From assembly GCA_964016875.1 (NCBI GenBank), contig OZ024720.1:24865742-24929741 (forward strand): DNA of 64,000 nucleotides, written 5' to 3'. The DNA is from Fallopia convolvulus. Taxonomy: Eukaryota > Streptophyta > Magnoliopsida > Caryophyllales > Polygonaceae. The notes under the pieces are model-generated. The model was not told the origin of the DNA. It saw only the letters and a program-made list of their open reading frames with translations, and ran no database searches. Of the stretch, positions 48,054 to 59,215 are shown in pieces. A program made the translations under genes and the position numbers. Within the stretch, counting starts at the first letter, position 1. The number at the start of each line of letters is the position of its first letter.

Positions 48054-48955
48054 ATGTTGTGTTGGGTATCTTTGTTACTTCGAGCCAACGGAGAAAAAGG
48101 TTGTGGCTGTTCAAGAGATTCCAGTAGCCAAAGAATTCCCGACATCTTCCTAGAAGAACTCCTTGGATTTCCTCCGCGACGAGAAGTCGAGTTTTCCATA
48201 AGCCTCAAGCGAAGAACCCCACCAAACCCCAAGGCACCCTACAGAATGGCCCCGCTAGAGATAAAAGAACTCAAGAGTCAGCTCAAAGAACTGCTGGAGA
48301 AGGGTTTCATTCGGCCAAGTGTTTCGCCTTGGGGAGCACTGATGCTCGTTTTAAAGAAGAAGGATGAGACTTGCAGTTTATGCATCGACTACAGAGAGTT
48401 GAATAAATTCGCCATCAAGAACAAATATCCTCTTCCAAGGATAAACGACCCTTAGATCAACTTCAAGGTGCAAAAGTCTTCTCAAAGATTGACCTAAGAC
48501 AAGAGTATCATCAACTTCGGATCCGCGAGGAGGGCTTTCCGAAGACCGCTTTCCACACCCGCTATGGGCACCACGAGTTTGTAGTAATGCCATTTAGTTT
48601 GACCAATGCACCTGCGCTGTTCATGGACTTGATGCACCTATGCTTCCATGAGTACCTCGACAAGTTTGTCATCGTCTTTATCGACGACATTCTGATCTAC
48701 AACGGAAATCCGGCTGAACATGAAGAACATCTTCGAACTGTGCTACAGATTTTAAGGCACAACCAACTTTACGCCGAATTGTCCAAGTGTGACTTATGGC
48801 TTAAAGAAGTGTCGTTCTTAGGTCATAGCATCCCCAAAGACGGAGTTATGGTAGACCCAAAGAAAATGGAAGCAGTCTCAGAATGGAAGCAACCAAAGAA
48901 TGTAAAGGAAATTCGCAGCCTCCTAGGACTTGCAGGGTACTACTGAAGGTTCATT
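48054..48955 (+). pseudogene. Ty3 reverse transcriptase, element 1
   Basis: Three frame pieces join near 48455 and 48585. They carry EFPDIFLEELLGFPPRREVE, APYRMAPLEIKELKSQLKEL, LEKGFIRPSVSPWGA, LCIDYRELNKFAIKNKYPLP, FSKIDLRQEYHQLRI, MPFSLTNAPALFMDLM, the catalytic VFIDDILIY and SFLGHSI. These are all canonical Ty3 motifs in order. A stop at 48946 follows LLGLAGYY. A one-base frameshift lies near 48450. Confidence 0.88.
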
Positions 48956-49695
48956 GAAGGGTTCTACAAGATCTACCACCCAGGCAAAGCTAACGCCGTA
49001 GCCGACACTCTAAGTCGTAAGACACACCAAGAGGGCTTAATCGCAGTGCTAACAGTTCAGCCAAAACTCCAACAAGAACTGATAAGAGAAGGCCTCGAGG
49101 TCTGGTTTGGAAGACAACAAGGTTGTCCAAACACCTTGGAAATCCATTCCGACCTGTTAGCCGAAATCAGTGAGAAGCAAATAGATGACATCATGCTAAT
49201 CAGGATCAGTGGTGAGGTGCAAGAAGACAAGCACCTAGGTTCGTCATTCAAGATGACGGTTTCCTTTTGGCTCCAAAATAGGATTTGTGTGCCAACAGTG
49301 GACGAGCTTCGAAAGATCATCTTGATAGAAGCCCACACATATGCCTATTCTATACACCCAGGAGCAAGTAAGATGTACAAAGATGTACGAAGAAACTTCT
49401 GGTGGCCAAACATGAAACAAGATGTCGCAGAATTCATATCCAATTACTTAGTTTATCAGAAAGAAAGAAAGTAAAAATCGAGCACAAAAGACTCAGGAGA
49501 AAAAAAAAGGATTTCATCAAGGAAATAGTCCGCCTCCAGGGCACCCCGAAGACAAATATCTCCGAGCGAGACGGTCGTTTCATGGCCTCCTTTTGGAAAG
49601 AATTACATAAGGCCATGGGCACCGAACTGAAGTTTAGCAAAGCTTTCCATCCTCAAAACCGATGGTCAATTGGAAAGGACCATCCAAGCCCTTGA
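48956..49695 (+). pseudogene. RNase H deletion junction and integrase, element 1
   Basis: RFIEGFY of the reverse transcriptase end is joined directly to YHPGKANAVADTLSRK of the RNase H end, so nearly all of RNase H is deleted. The integrase zinc region follows (HTYAYSIHPGASKMYKDVRR, FWWPNMKQDVAEFIS). NYLVYQ stands where the two zinc-binding Cys are normally found (CLxCQ), so both are Tyr. The core is shortened and resumes at EIVRLQGTPKTN with SERDGRFMASFWKEL, where the catalytic Asp of SDRD is Glu. Confidence 0.82.
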
Positions 49696-50439
49696 AGATA
49701 TGCTTCGAGCCTGTGCGCTAGACCGCACAACGAGTTGAGATGACAGCCTGAATTGTATAGAATTCACCTACAACAACAAACTGGCATTCCACCATCAAGA
49801 TGGCTCCCTCCGAGGCCTTGTACGGCCGGAAATGTTGTTCTTCGATCTGCTGGGACGACAACGCCGACAAGATACTTCTCGGACCGGAACTAGTGGAAAG
49901 AACTGCCTCAGAGGTTGCTCTCATCCTTCAAAGAATGTTGACTGCTCAGAGTCGACAAAAATCATATGCAGACCTGAAGAAACGAGACATCAGGTTCATA
50001 GTAGGAGACAAGGCTTTGTCAAAGTATCGCCCTCGAAAGGCGTGTTCCGCTATTAAAAAAAAAAGCGAGGCAAACTTAACCCTCGATATGTAGGACCCTT
50101 TTAAATCCTAGAAAGAATCGGCAACTTAGCTTATCGAGTTGCCTTACCACCGTCAACTCACCCCGTTCATAACATGTTCCACGTGTCACCTCTAGGAAGT
50201 TTGTGCCGACGAATCCCACGTAAAAAAAAAATTTCGACGACGTCGAAATCCAATCGGATGGCCCTTGTGAGGAGAGACCGCTTAAAATAGTAGAGCACCG
50301 AGTTAAGCAGCTACGCCACAAAGAAGTACCTCTAGTACGAGTACTTTGGTCCAAGGATGGCAATGAAGGTACAACTTGGGAAACCTGGGAAACTGAGCAG
50401 GATATGCCGAGACGTTTTCCCCAGTTAATGTCTTCTTAA
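49696..50439 (+). pseudogene. Integrase C-terminus and chromodomain-like tail, element 1
   Basis: Frameshifted pieces read TIQALEDMLRACAL, MAPSEALYGRKC, SRQKSYADLKKRDIRF, GNLAYRVALPP, VHNMFHVSPL and finally IVEHRVKQLRHKEVPLVRVL with TTWETWETEQDMPRRFP, ending at TAA 50437-50439. This tail matches the chromodomain-type end of plant chromoviruses, thought to guide integration to chromatin. Confidence 0.78.
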
Positions 50440-51290
50440 GTACCATTAGTCTTATCTTTTTAAGGGGGTACTAGACCCCGTAGTATCCTCATAGTATGAG
50501 TTTAGTAGCTATCTTTCCTATCCGAAGTTAATCTTCGTAATCATATTAGTGTTGCCCTTAAGGCACTTTTTGTATCGCAACAGTGGATGCTATTGTTGAA
50601 CCATTTCGGTGACACTTTTCCTCATAAGAGTGTCTCGTTTTGAAATCTATATTATGATTTGGGCTATCATATTATATCCTTGCGTATCAAACCAAAGGCC
50701 ACGTTCCATCGTGAGCTTAATAGAGGAGAAAGTTCGAGCTAAACCCTGATTTAACTTTACGACATATTCACTACATGACTAAGTTCGCCTAAAAATTTAC
50801 TTTTATGCCAAAATGAAATAGGAAACTATAAAATCAAATATTCGGTATAGATTCATGGTGGTGAATAAGGATGAACTTTTACCTCCCACCTTGGCCACGT
50901 GGTTGAGGTAGAATTTCAGGTCTTATTCCCATAAAGATATACACTTGAGGCGATTGTATTGGATATAGTTCCTCGATACTGATCACATTGGTAGGAACTA
51001 ACCACGCAGTCTCTCGAGTTTGACCTTGCTTAGGAAAAACTACATTTTTGTTATACTGTAAAACAAATTATAAAGGGACGCTCGAACCATTCCTCGATAG
51101 TATTATATATATTCGAATACGATGTCGTAACGATGGTTACTCTCTCTTGGAAAATAACCATCCCCTATCCCAATAGGAACTTCATTAGGAAACATAAATC
51201 GAAATTCTTCTTCTAAGGCATGGCCCTTACATATTCGAAACTTCGATTCCATATCGACAGTTGTCAAACATCCATCTTAAAAGAATTCTT
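50440..51290 (+). other. Post-pol region of element 1
   Basis: Non-coding and homologous to the minus strand of element 2 at 39300-38800. The final part and polypurine tract expected before the 3' LTR are missing. The region ends AAGAATTCTT and passes straight into LTR base 9. Confidence 0.65.
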
Positions 51291-54200
51291 CCGCGATATT
51301 CCAAGCTTTTTATAATATAATATTTATTTTCTCTAATTAAAAAGGAGAATTTCTTAGTATCAAATTAACATCTACTTTTTTTTTCTTTTGAAAGAGTTTA
51401 TCAAGAAGATTAAAAATTCAATAAAATTACTTGAGGGGCATAGATTAATAAAGTGAGGTAAATTAATAAAAAGAGCATTAGATAAAAATAAGGCCCTTTA
51501 GAAATTGAATTTATTTCCTAACATAGATTACACAAAGGCCTAAAAGTATCCAATTTAGAAGCTTTGTAAAAAGAATGCAAGAGCCGGGATTTGAACCCGA
51601 GACCTCTTGCAAATCTCTACACACGCCCCTCTCCATTTCCGCTAGGCCAATGTGATCTTCTTGCAATTTACCCCACTCCTTTGATTTTATAACAATATTA
51701 GCATTCTTCTTCTTCAAACAAGTCAAAGACATGTGATTGATGTGATACTCTTCCAATGCATGTCCATGGAAGCTTCTTCCACCTTCTTCTTCCTTGCAAG
51801 ACAACCTTGTTGCATCATCATCTCATCACCATCAAACAAACACACATATGACCAATAGATGATCATCCTCTTCTTCTCCATTGGCTCATCTCCATTGCCA
51901 TGGATCACTCCCTTGCTCTCCTTTGCCTATATAAAGGGCTCTAAATCCTCTTCAAACTCACACATTCACTCAATCCTCTCCTTCTAGCAAGCATTCTAGT
52001 TCAAAAGCTCCAAAATTCAGCACTTCAAGTTCTTGTTCTTCCCTTCAAAAACACCATTGTAGCCCCTCAAAGCTCCTCCTCTCTTTTAAGCAATTTCTCT
52101 CATTCAAGTTCATACAAAAATCAGCCATAGAATTTGTGAAATCTACCCCCATAAACTCCATTGGAGGCCATTCAAACCATCACCAAACCACCACCACCCT
52201 TAGGCCGGACCACCGACGGACCCCCAGCAGCCACCGGAGCCCCGCCGAGCGCCGCCCGTGACCCGCCGTCCCTGCTGGTGCGCCGCCCCTACACCGCCGG
52301 CCCTTCCCTGCCTTCTTCCTTGCATTCTGTAATTACAAAAACTAGTAAAAATCCAATTCCCCTCTTTTTCATTTAATTTATGTTTTATTAAATCCCTTAT
52401 GTTAGTAGTTATATTAGTAGAGTAAAGAATAAATCAAATAAGGATTTATGGAATAAAAATATTAGGTATAAGATCTTGTTAGATGGAAAGCTAGAAACAA
52501 ATTGTTTTTCCTTGGTAACTTAAGCTAAATAAACACAAATAGATAAATTCATGAATTTTATTACATGCATGCTTCTTACAAAATACACATAGATGTTTAT
52601 AAAATAAATGTAACATGCAAAGTCTATAGTTAGTATTATAACATCTAAGATCAAATAAGAACTCTAGAGGTTTTTGATCATGACTTATACAAAAGGTGAT
52701 ATCATATTATATGATCTTAGAAATAAAAGTTTTATTAAATAAAATCATTATCATCCTTATATGAATTTATTAGCAAAGTCTCTAGTAGAGAAAAGTCATT
52801 GCATGTCCTAAACTATAGAAGATATCATATTTATGAGTTTGATCAAGATAAATAGATTCATAAAATGAATTCTTGACTTAATAAAAATATTAGTTTGACC
52901 TACCTCTAGGTATAGAGATTTCTAAGAGATATAAACTTTTATTATTATATGAGTAATATGACTATAAAGTAAACTAGGTTATTATATGATTTTAGTTATA
53001 ATATATGATAGTGATGTTAGAATGTCTAAAGACATATTATAATAATGAAAGGGTAGAGAAACCTTATAAAAGTATTATTGTTTCAAAATTTGTGATCATG
53101 GACTATAGTTTGACTTAGATAATGATTTTTATGAAAGAATAATATTATTAATAATTATAGTCATCATGTGAAAAAGATGTTAATTTAATAAACTCTAAGT
53201 ATAAAGAATTATTACAAAACATAAGTCTAGGTTATATACAAGAAGTATGATCTTACAAAGAGTCTATGATATTATATAACATAAGGTTGACTTGTATGGA
53301 GAGAAACCATATAGATATAGAAGGGATACTATTTTATAACCCACAAATATTATAATAGTGGACTATAAATATGAAGTAGAATACTTATAAGCCATGATTA
53401 TATTTTATAAGCCATGACCCTACTTTAAGAGATTATGATCATAGATATTTTTATAAGTCATATAATGTGAAAGGAGTTATAGAAATAGAATAAATAAGAT
53501 TAATCTAAATTAAAAGTATTTTAGGCAAGTTACCTTATAAGGAAAAGTAGGAACTTCTAATTAAGGAAACTTCCTTGTAAAGGGACTATAGACATTATTC
53601 TAGGGTCACCCAAGAAGAATCGGAAATTCGAGAGTAATAGTTTATTTAACTTAATTAAGTAAAAAAGGATTATTTAATAATTATTTTTAATAAAGGTTTT
53701 TCGGAATAATAAGGATATTACAAAATCAAAATAATAATAAAGGAATATTATTATTTTAAGGAAAATAACTTTCTAAATTATTATTATAATTTAGAAACTC
53801 AAACCCTCTTATAAATAGTATAAGAGGTAATTCAAACTCTAGAAAGAAAATCGTGTTTTGAGCTTTTTCGTAAATTCCATATCATTAGGTCGGAATCCTC
53901 GCTCGTAGTAGGAACTCGCCTAATTTTCGTCAAAGCTCGTTGCTAAACTCGTTACGCTAAGGCAAGTGGAATTTCCCCTTGTGCCCTTTTATATCCGTCT
54001 ATATGATATCTCTCGATGTTGGGAACTCCTTGTATGCTTAATAAAAATGAACCTAGGAAATATCGATTGCTAGAAATAACGACACTTGTTAGCATAGTAA
54101 ATATTATATTCCTTGCTAGGATTATATTTGCTAGTGTGTGTACTCTTGATTGATTGCAAATCTCGTTCAAAGATTTGAATTGAATAAACTAGAAAAGGGG

Positions 54201-55172
54201 TGCGAGTTAGTCGACACCTTTATATAATCTTACTAAGTCGTACGTCCATACGACTTTCGGGATCATGATCTCCATCCGCTCCGATTGCAAGAAGGGATTG
54301 AGCGCACTCTAGCTAAGTGCAGGGGAATTGATGTTCTCCTACGGGTGGCTCGGTTTATCCGTGTCCCACCACTCTCTCTTGTAAAAGTCATCAACAAGAT
54401 TGAATATTTTCATCACTAATTAAGATAAGTGCGTACTCACATTTAAGATACCAAAACCGGACCGGTCTCAGATGATCGTTCCGGCTCTCGGTCCGCTCAA
54501 AAGCGCGAGAGGTTTTCACTTGTATGAATTAATAAATGTTCCCAACATTTCGTTGAAATCCTAGAGAAGTCTACAATCTAGTAGTTCTTCTATCGCTTTC
54601 GAGTTATCTTCGCTTAAGATATACTCTTCTTCGAACCATTAAAGCTCCACATAAACAAGCCTTATCGTATAGCCTTATCGTAAACACAACCCGTTTATCT
54701 CTCTCGAAAATAATTAGAAGTTACCGAATTTACCCTCGGGAAGTTCCATTCCCGCTTGCTTAGTCTCTTAGACTAATTCTTCTTTTCCGCATGTTTGCCT
54801 GACATTCTTTCGCCCCTCGCGAATTATGTCAGAATCTAGGAATCCCCATAAGGCGTGAAGTGAAGTGAAGACGAAGGAAGAACAAGGATTTTCAAGATGT
54901 ACTTCGTTCATCATTTTGTTTTAGTTTCAATATGTTTCAAGGACAAGTTAGTTTCGCATTTAAATTTCCGAACAAATCTTTTTATTTGAAAACAATGTAA
55001 GATATTTGTAAGAACCAAGTATCCTTCGGGAGCACCTTTTCTCTTTATGTAATATGTGTTTTATTCCGCATTTAATTGTTCTATATCATTCTAAAAGCCT
55101 TGGGTGACTTTAGACGGGAAAGTCTGAGGTCACTGGCGGTAATACCCAGTGTTGTAAAATAGGGGTGTTACA
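51291..55172 (+). repeat. 3' LTR of element 1, first eight bases missing
   Basis: It starts CCGCGATATTCC, whereas the 5' LTR starts TGTAATATCCGCGATATTCC. The remainder is nearly identical to 28236-32119, including the TATA box (51928-51934) and the 71-codon frame (52161-52376). Confidence 0.87.
51575..51652 (-). promoter_or_regulatory. tRNA-like Pol III module in the 3' LTR of element 1
   Basis: Same box A, box B (CGGGTTCAAATCCCG) and T-run as the copy at 28523, with one visible base difference between the boxes and an otherwise unchanged sequence. Confidence 0.55.
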
Positions 55173-55187
55173 TGTGTCTACAAGACT

Positions 55188-56592
55188 CCCATCTTATAGG
55201 GTTTGGGGATCATAAAAACAAAAGAAAAAAGCCAAGCTCTTTAAAAGAAACTTTTAGGAAAAGTCATTGCGGAGCCGGATAATATCTAAGTTAAAATTGT
55301 TACTGAAAAATACCTTAAAACATTGAATCTCTTCAATTATACCCAAAAAAATATAAAATACATCCTAACAATGGTTAAAGCTGAAGAGCCTTCATGATCT
55401 CTTCTTCTAGGGTTTACTTTGGAAAATCGGAGATGGCCAAACAATCGATTTCTGGAAAGATAACTGGACCGGTAATGACGTTCTTAAGCCAAAGACAAAT
55501 ATGACTAACGAAATCAACTGGGAGGAATGTGTTGTTAATTACCTTCAAGAGGATAACACTTGGAATATCGAAAAAAATTACTTCACGTGTTAAATCCTGA
55601 GGATGTTCAAGGCATCTCTCAAATTATCACGCCCATTAACAAAATTCTGGATAGGCTGTATTGGCAACCAAGCAAGAACGGATGGTACTCTACACATTCT
55701 ATAATGCTTTGGATCTCCAATAACAACAATGAGCCCCATATTAATCTAGAGTGGATCGGAAAACTGAACATACCCCCAAAAATAAACAACTTCTTATGGA
55801 AAGTTAACCAGACAACAAAAAACTACACCAACTATTAGAGGAAATCCGCTCTATGGCTTCTAAAGCCGAAATTGAAATGCTCACTAGCGTTTGTTGGTGT
55901 ATTTGATACTTCAAGAATAGGAAAGCTTTTCACAACAATAATGGGCAAAACTCACATACATAGAGTAACATTTGTGAGTTTATCCACTCCCAGATTAAAA
56001 ATTGGACATTCGCCAACGAACTTAACGAGCTTCTCGTGGTTCGGGTGCCCCTAAAAGGACCAAAAAAAGATCAAAGCAACGTGGGAAAAGCCTAAACATA
56101 ACTTCATTAACCTTATTTTGATGGTGCATTTAGTTCAAATGGTTTCTCTTCCGTCGGATTCATCCTTCATGACCACTCTGGCTCGCCTATCCATTTTGAC
56201 GGTGGACACCGACAGTCCGTTCTAATTACTGAGGCCATTGTTCTTCGGTAGGGAATTCTTGAAGCCACTCGACATGGCATTTCCCACATCTAGATCGAGG
56301 GTGATAATCTGCAGCTTGTTTATGCCATTCTTGGTGACCGGTGCTGCCCACGGGAGATTGAGTTGATCAAATCTGACATCCTTTGCTTCTTGGCCAACTT
56401 TCAGAGTTGCAACATCGTGCACGTCATCAAGGACTACAAATTTGTGGCGGACTTCATTACTGAATTGTTTCATTGTGTTTCCTCCATCTCGCTCGCAATT
56501 GACTCGAGTTTTAGAAACCTTATCCGTAAGGATGCTCTAGGGCATTCTTCTAGTACGTAAGAGGTCCCCTAATTTCTTTCCTCATCAAAAAA
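55188..56592 (+). pseudogene. LINE (L1-type) remnant with RNase H domain
   Basis: Beginning right at the copia insertion site, the plus strand reads in broken frames VKIVTEKYLKTLNLF, LWKIGDGQTIDFWKDNW (the plant LINE WKIGDG...FW.D.W motif), WSTHSIMLWIS-like YSTHSIMLW, LNIPPKINNFLWKV and, from about 56117, an RNase H segment DGAFSSNGFSSVGFILHDHS, ITEAIVLR, IEGDNLQLVYAIL. These correspond to the C-terminal third of a plant LINE ORF2, ending near an A-run at 56586-56592. Many stops are present. The reverse transcriptase core is not present to the left of the copia element, so the LINE is 5'-truncated or rearranged. Confidence 0.75.
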
Positions 56593-57328
56593 ATGGATAC
56601 AAGGGTGATCACCCTCCGTGAAATACCAAAGCTAAAGACGAAAATAGAGAAGTAACCAAACACATAAACAACAAAAGCGAGAAACAATTTTATTGAATCT
56701 AAGGGAGCATCAATTGGAAGCCAAGAATCACAAACGAAACAAGAGGGCAAAGAGAATAAAAAACAATAGGAAGAGATCCAAAGTGAGATGATCACAAATT
56801 GAACTAATCGACCAAGCATAAAGGTCTCCAAGGTGCTCTCGATCTTTCCTAAGTTTGGATTGAGGAAGGGAGCTCAAGGACTAGCCGACGTCGAGCTAAA
56901 AAACAAAGACCGAGCAAACACTCTCAACAAGAAAAATCCTAGAGCTTCTCCATATCAACCCAACAAGCGTCACAAGGAAGAAGAGAAGGTTTATTTATGG
57001 CCCTTCTCTAAACCTAGAACCACATAACATCGTTTTGGTAAGTGAGAGCTCGCAAGAATGAGGCAAGAATCTGCCAGTTATTCGGTCGTTTGACCCATTA
57101 CCTAGCTTTCACGAGATTAAGCCCAATCCACAAACACACGCATACACAAATTACATTACAAGCACAAATCTGAAACCTGGGAAATTACAAGCACTGCTAC
57201 TACTCTACAATTTGCCTCTTAATTTCTAAGATTACATCAATAGTAAATCTTGTTCATTGTTTGTTTGATCCTTGGTCTCACAGCCTTGTCTATCATTGTC
57301 CCACGTACCCTCCTCAACTCTATTCTAG
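56593..57328. other. Unassigned sequence
   Basis: No recognisable gene. Short frames on both strands (56550-56831 minus, 56833-57027 plus) have no family features. The stretch could be a decayed LTR, but no partner copy is in the window. Confidence 0.35.
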
Positions 57329-57712
57329 TTATATCACATCTAGAAAGTCGCTACAAAAATCGAACTTATCAGTTGTGAAAATTTTAGTGCCGAAATCTAC
57401 TGGATTCTTCTTACCATCAATCTTTTCAACGAGAATAATCTTCTTAGCTACATCGCGCGAAACAGTCAAGAGGGATTCGAGTTGATGTGTTACAATCCTC
57501 GTTAGATACTCATCGATGTACAGTTCCTCTTGCATGTTTTCAAAAGGAGAGAACACATCCTTTGTGACCCTGATGCTGGAGAATAAGGATGGCCTTCTTC
57601 CCGATGTTCCTTGATCTAGTCCAACTTCATGGGAGCGTTTTTTGGGTGTTGTGGGAAGTTGTTGTTGCTGGGACAATCCGTTTGAGTGAAAACTTTTGAT
57701 GTTGGACTTCAT
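57329..57712 (-). CDS. Possible single-exon gene of unknown function, 127 residues
   Basis: An open frame on the minus strand, ATG at 57712, stop at 57331-57329. A TATA box TATAAAG sits on the minus strand at 57817-57811, about 100 bp before the ATG, which supports a real transcript. The N-terminal half is polar and likely disordered (a QQQQ run, PTTPKKRSHEV, TSGRRPS). The C-terminal half looks folded and amphipathic (EELYIDEYLTRIVTHQLESL, VAKKIILVEKIDGKK). It has no signal peptide or membrane segment. I do not recognise the family. It could also be a remnant of a larger gene or a chance frame. Confidence 0.4.
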   Translation of the reverse strand: MKSNIKSFHSNGLSQQQQLPTTPKKRSHEVGLDQGTSGRRPSLFSSIRVTKDVFSPFENMQEELYIDEYLTRIVTHQLESLLTVSRDVAKKIILVEKIDGKKNPVDFGTKIFTTDKFDFCSDFLDVI

Positions 57713-57810
57713 AGGATGAAAAGGTCCACACGGTAGGTGCCAATCCCGAAATAGATGAGCGCTAGGTTTGTGGTTTTGAATTAATAAGAAACAAGCGAGA
57801 AAATTTCGCT

Positions 57811-57817
57811 CTTTATA
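57811..57817 (-). promoter_or_regulatory. Candidate TATA box of the 57329-57712 frame
   Basis: GTATAAAGAG on the minus strand, followed by a 95-base leader without an upstream ATG in good context. Confidence 0.35.
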
Positions 57818-59207
57818 CTGCGTGTGATAATGATTAACTCGTCCTTTAAAAAAAATTCTATAACTTTACAAAGGTTATTTGCATTTCTTCATAATAGTTG
57901 CGCTCTTTCACTTAGTCTAGATCTACTTTGTTCTAACAGATTATTCTAAGTATTTTCCCTCATATATATTGACTTAGAACCTTTTTGAGATCCTCTCATG
58001 AATATGCAAAGTCATCAATCGTCACTATTGACTGGTCTTTGTAAATGGTGACTTTAATTGTCATTTATCCAACACGCTGACAAAGAAAGGTAGTTGGACG
58101 TTATGTAAGATGAGCGTGTTGTTTGCACTTGGGTTTCGTTGGAGCTACTCACTTTAGGATCTTCAGGCTTATAATTGATTCAGCGCATTGTCCATATGCT
58201 GGTGAAACTGTTTTGCCTGTTCGGGTGTGTTTGTGAGCTCAAAGACACCGATATTTGTATGTATTTTTGTGAGGTGTGTGATTTTATTAGTATCATCATA
58301 CCATGACTCTGAGCTCCAAACTTACATAATTCATGTATACTCATTTTATTCCCTTGCTTCTATCCCTCTTTTTGCCATTTAACGTTTAAATTATTCACGT
58401 TCCATCAATCATATCAATAATTACACCCACACATGTACACATACCAAAAAATAATATACTATGGTGGTAGTTGATCAACTAACTCATTGCCCATGAAAAA
58501 CAAGAACCCGTCCAAGATTTTGAGTTTGCACTAAGTAATTGTTTATGTACCATATATGTATTATGAAGAAAAAAAAGGTGAAAATGAAACTCCACTAGGC
58601 ACTAAGCCACTAACCATTCAAATAATGCAAAAAGGAATCTTTTTTTTTATAGTAGTAACTAAATAGGAGTATTTAACAACTAAAAAAAGCATATAAAGAA
58701 AATAGGGAGAGGGTGAATAGAACAAAGCAAACGGACAAAGAAGAGGAGAGAGGGTAACAGTGCAGCACTAATCTTTTCATAAAATATTGGAGTACTAAAA
58801 AAAAATGAGGTTTTGTCGGAATAATTTGAGGAGTATAGTTTAGTTAAAATATAAAAAAATAAATATTAATTAATAAATAAAAAGTTAAGATTTTAGAGCG
58901 GGGCGCTGCAAACGCTTGGAAAATTTTATTATTATTGTAAAAAGGTTTTTTTTTTTTTTGGTCGAATATTGTAAAAAGGTTTATAAATTTAGCCGCAAAA
59001 TTTTTAACACATGAAGGTATTACTGTGTCCTCACTTTATTATTGGACTCGAATTTTAGGCGTTTAGTGTCTTTGTGCCAGGTTATATCGTCGTCATTTTC
59101 CCCCAGTTTTTCAACACTAGAATTTTGTGGTCAATTAAATATTCACCTAATTTTTTAAAAAAAGAAAGAAAAGAAAAGGAAAAAGGGTCTAGTACAGTAG
59201 TACATCA
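57818..59207. other. Intergenic stretch
   Basis: AT-rich, with several A and T runs (58572, 58647, 58797, 58948). No gene or repeat pair seen. Confidence 0.5.
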
Positions 59208-59215
59208 GCTGGCAC

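Larger units (their letters stand above)
28228..55172 (+). mobile_element. Giant-LTR Ty3 chromovirus-like element 1, target duplication TGTGT
   Basis: LTRs of about 3.9 kb (28228-32119 and 51291-55172) start TGTAATATCCGC and end GGGTGTTACA. TGTGT is duplicated at 28223-28227 and 55173-55177. The primer site TGGTATCAGAGC lies at 32124-32135 (initiator tRNA-Met). Coding remnants in order are gag (32710), end of protease, reverse transcriptase, a fused deletion of RNase H, integrase and a C-terminal chromodomain-like segment ending at 50439. This order and the long LTRs suit the Tekay/Del group. Element 2 is inserted between gag and protease. Frameshifts and deletions make it non-functional. Confidence 0.88.
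16353..55182 (-). mobile_element. Ty1/copia retrotransposon, heavily interrupted, target duplication AGACT
   Basis: The outer limits are set by AGACT at 16348-16352 and 55183-55187, directly against TGTAAAGTCT on the left and CTACA on the right. On the minus strand the order is 5' LTR (55182-55178 plus 28227-27928), primer site, gag, protease, integrase, reverse transcriptase, RNase H, polypurine tract and 3' LTR. This order, with integrase before reverse transcriptase, defines Ty1/copia. Later insertions occupy 20557-27401 (Athila-like) and 28228-55172 (giant-LTR Ty3), so only about 5 kb of the span is copia sequence. Several stops and frameshifts show it is dead. Confidence 0.88.

Noticed and set aside
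28228..55172. Reading 28228-32119 and 51291-55172 as a segmental duplication of a host locus
   Set aside because: TG...CA termini, primer site, TGTGT duplication and enclosed gag-pol show they are LTRs.
56550..56831. 93-codon minus-strand frame with hydrophobic stretches
   Set aside because: It overlaps the LINE tail edge, has no promoter or homologue that I recognise, and its hydrophobic composition is what an A-rich plus strand gives on the complement.
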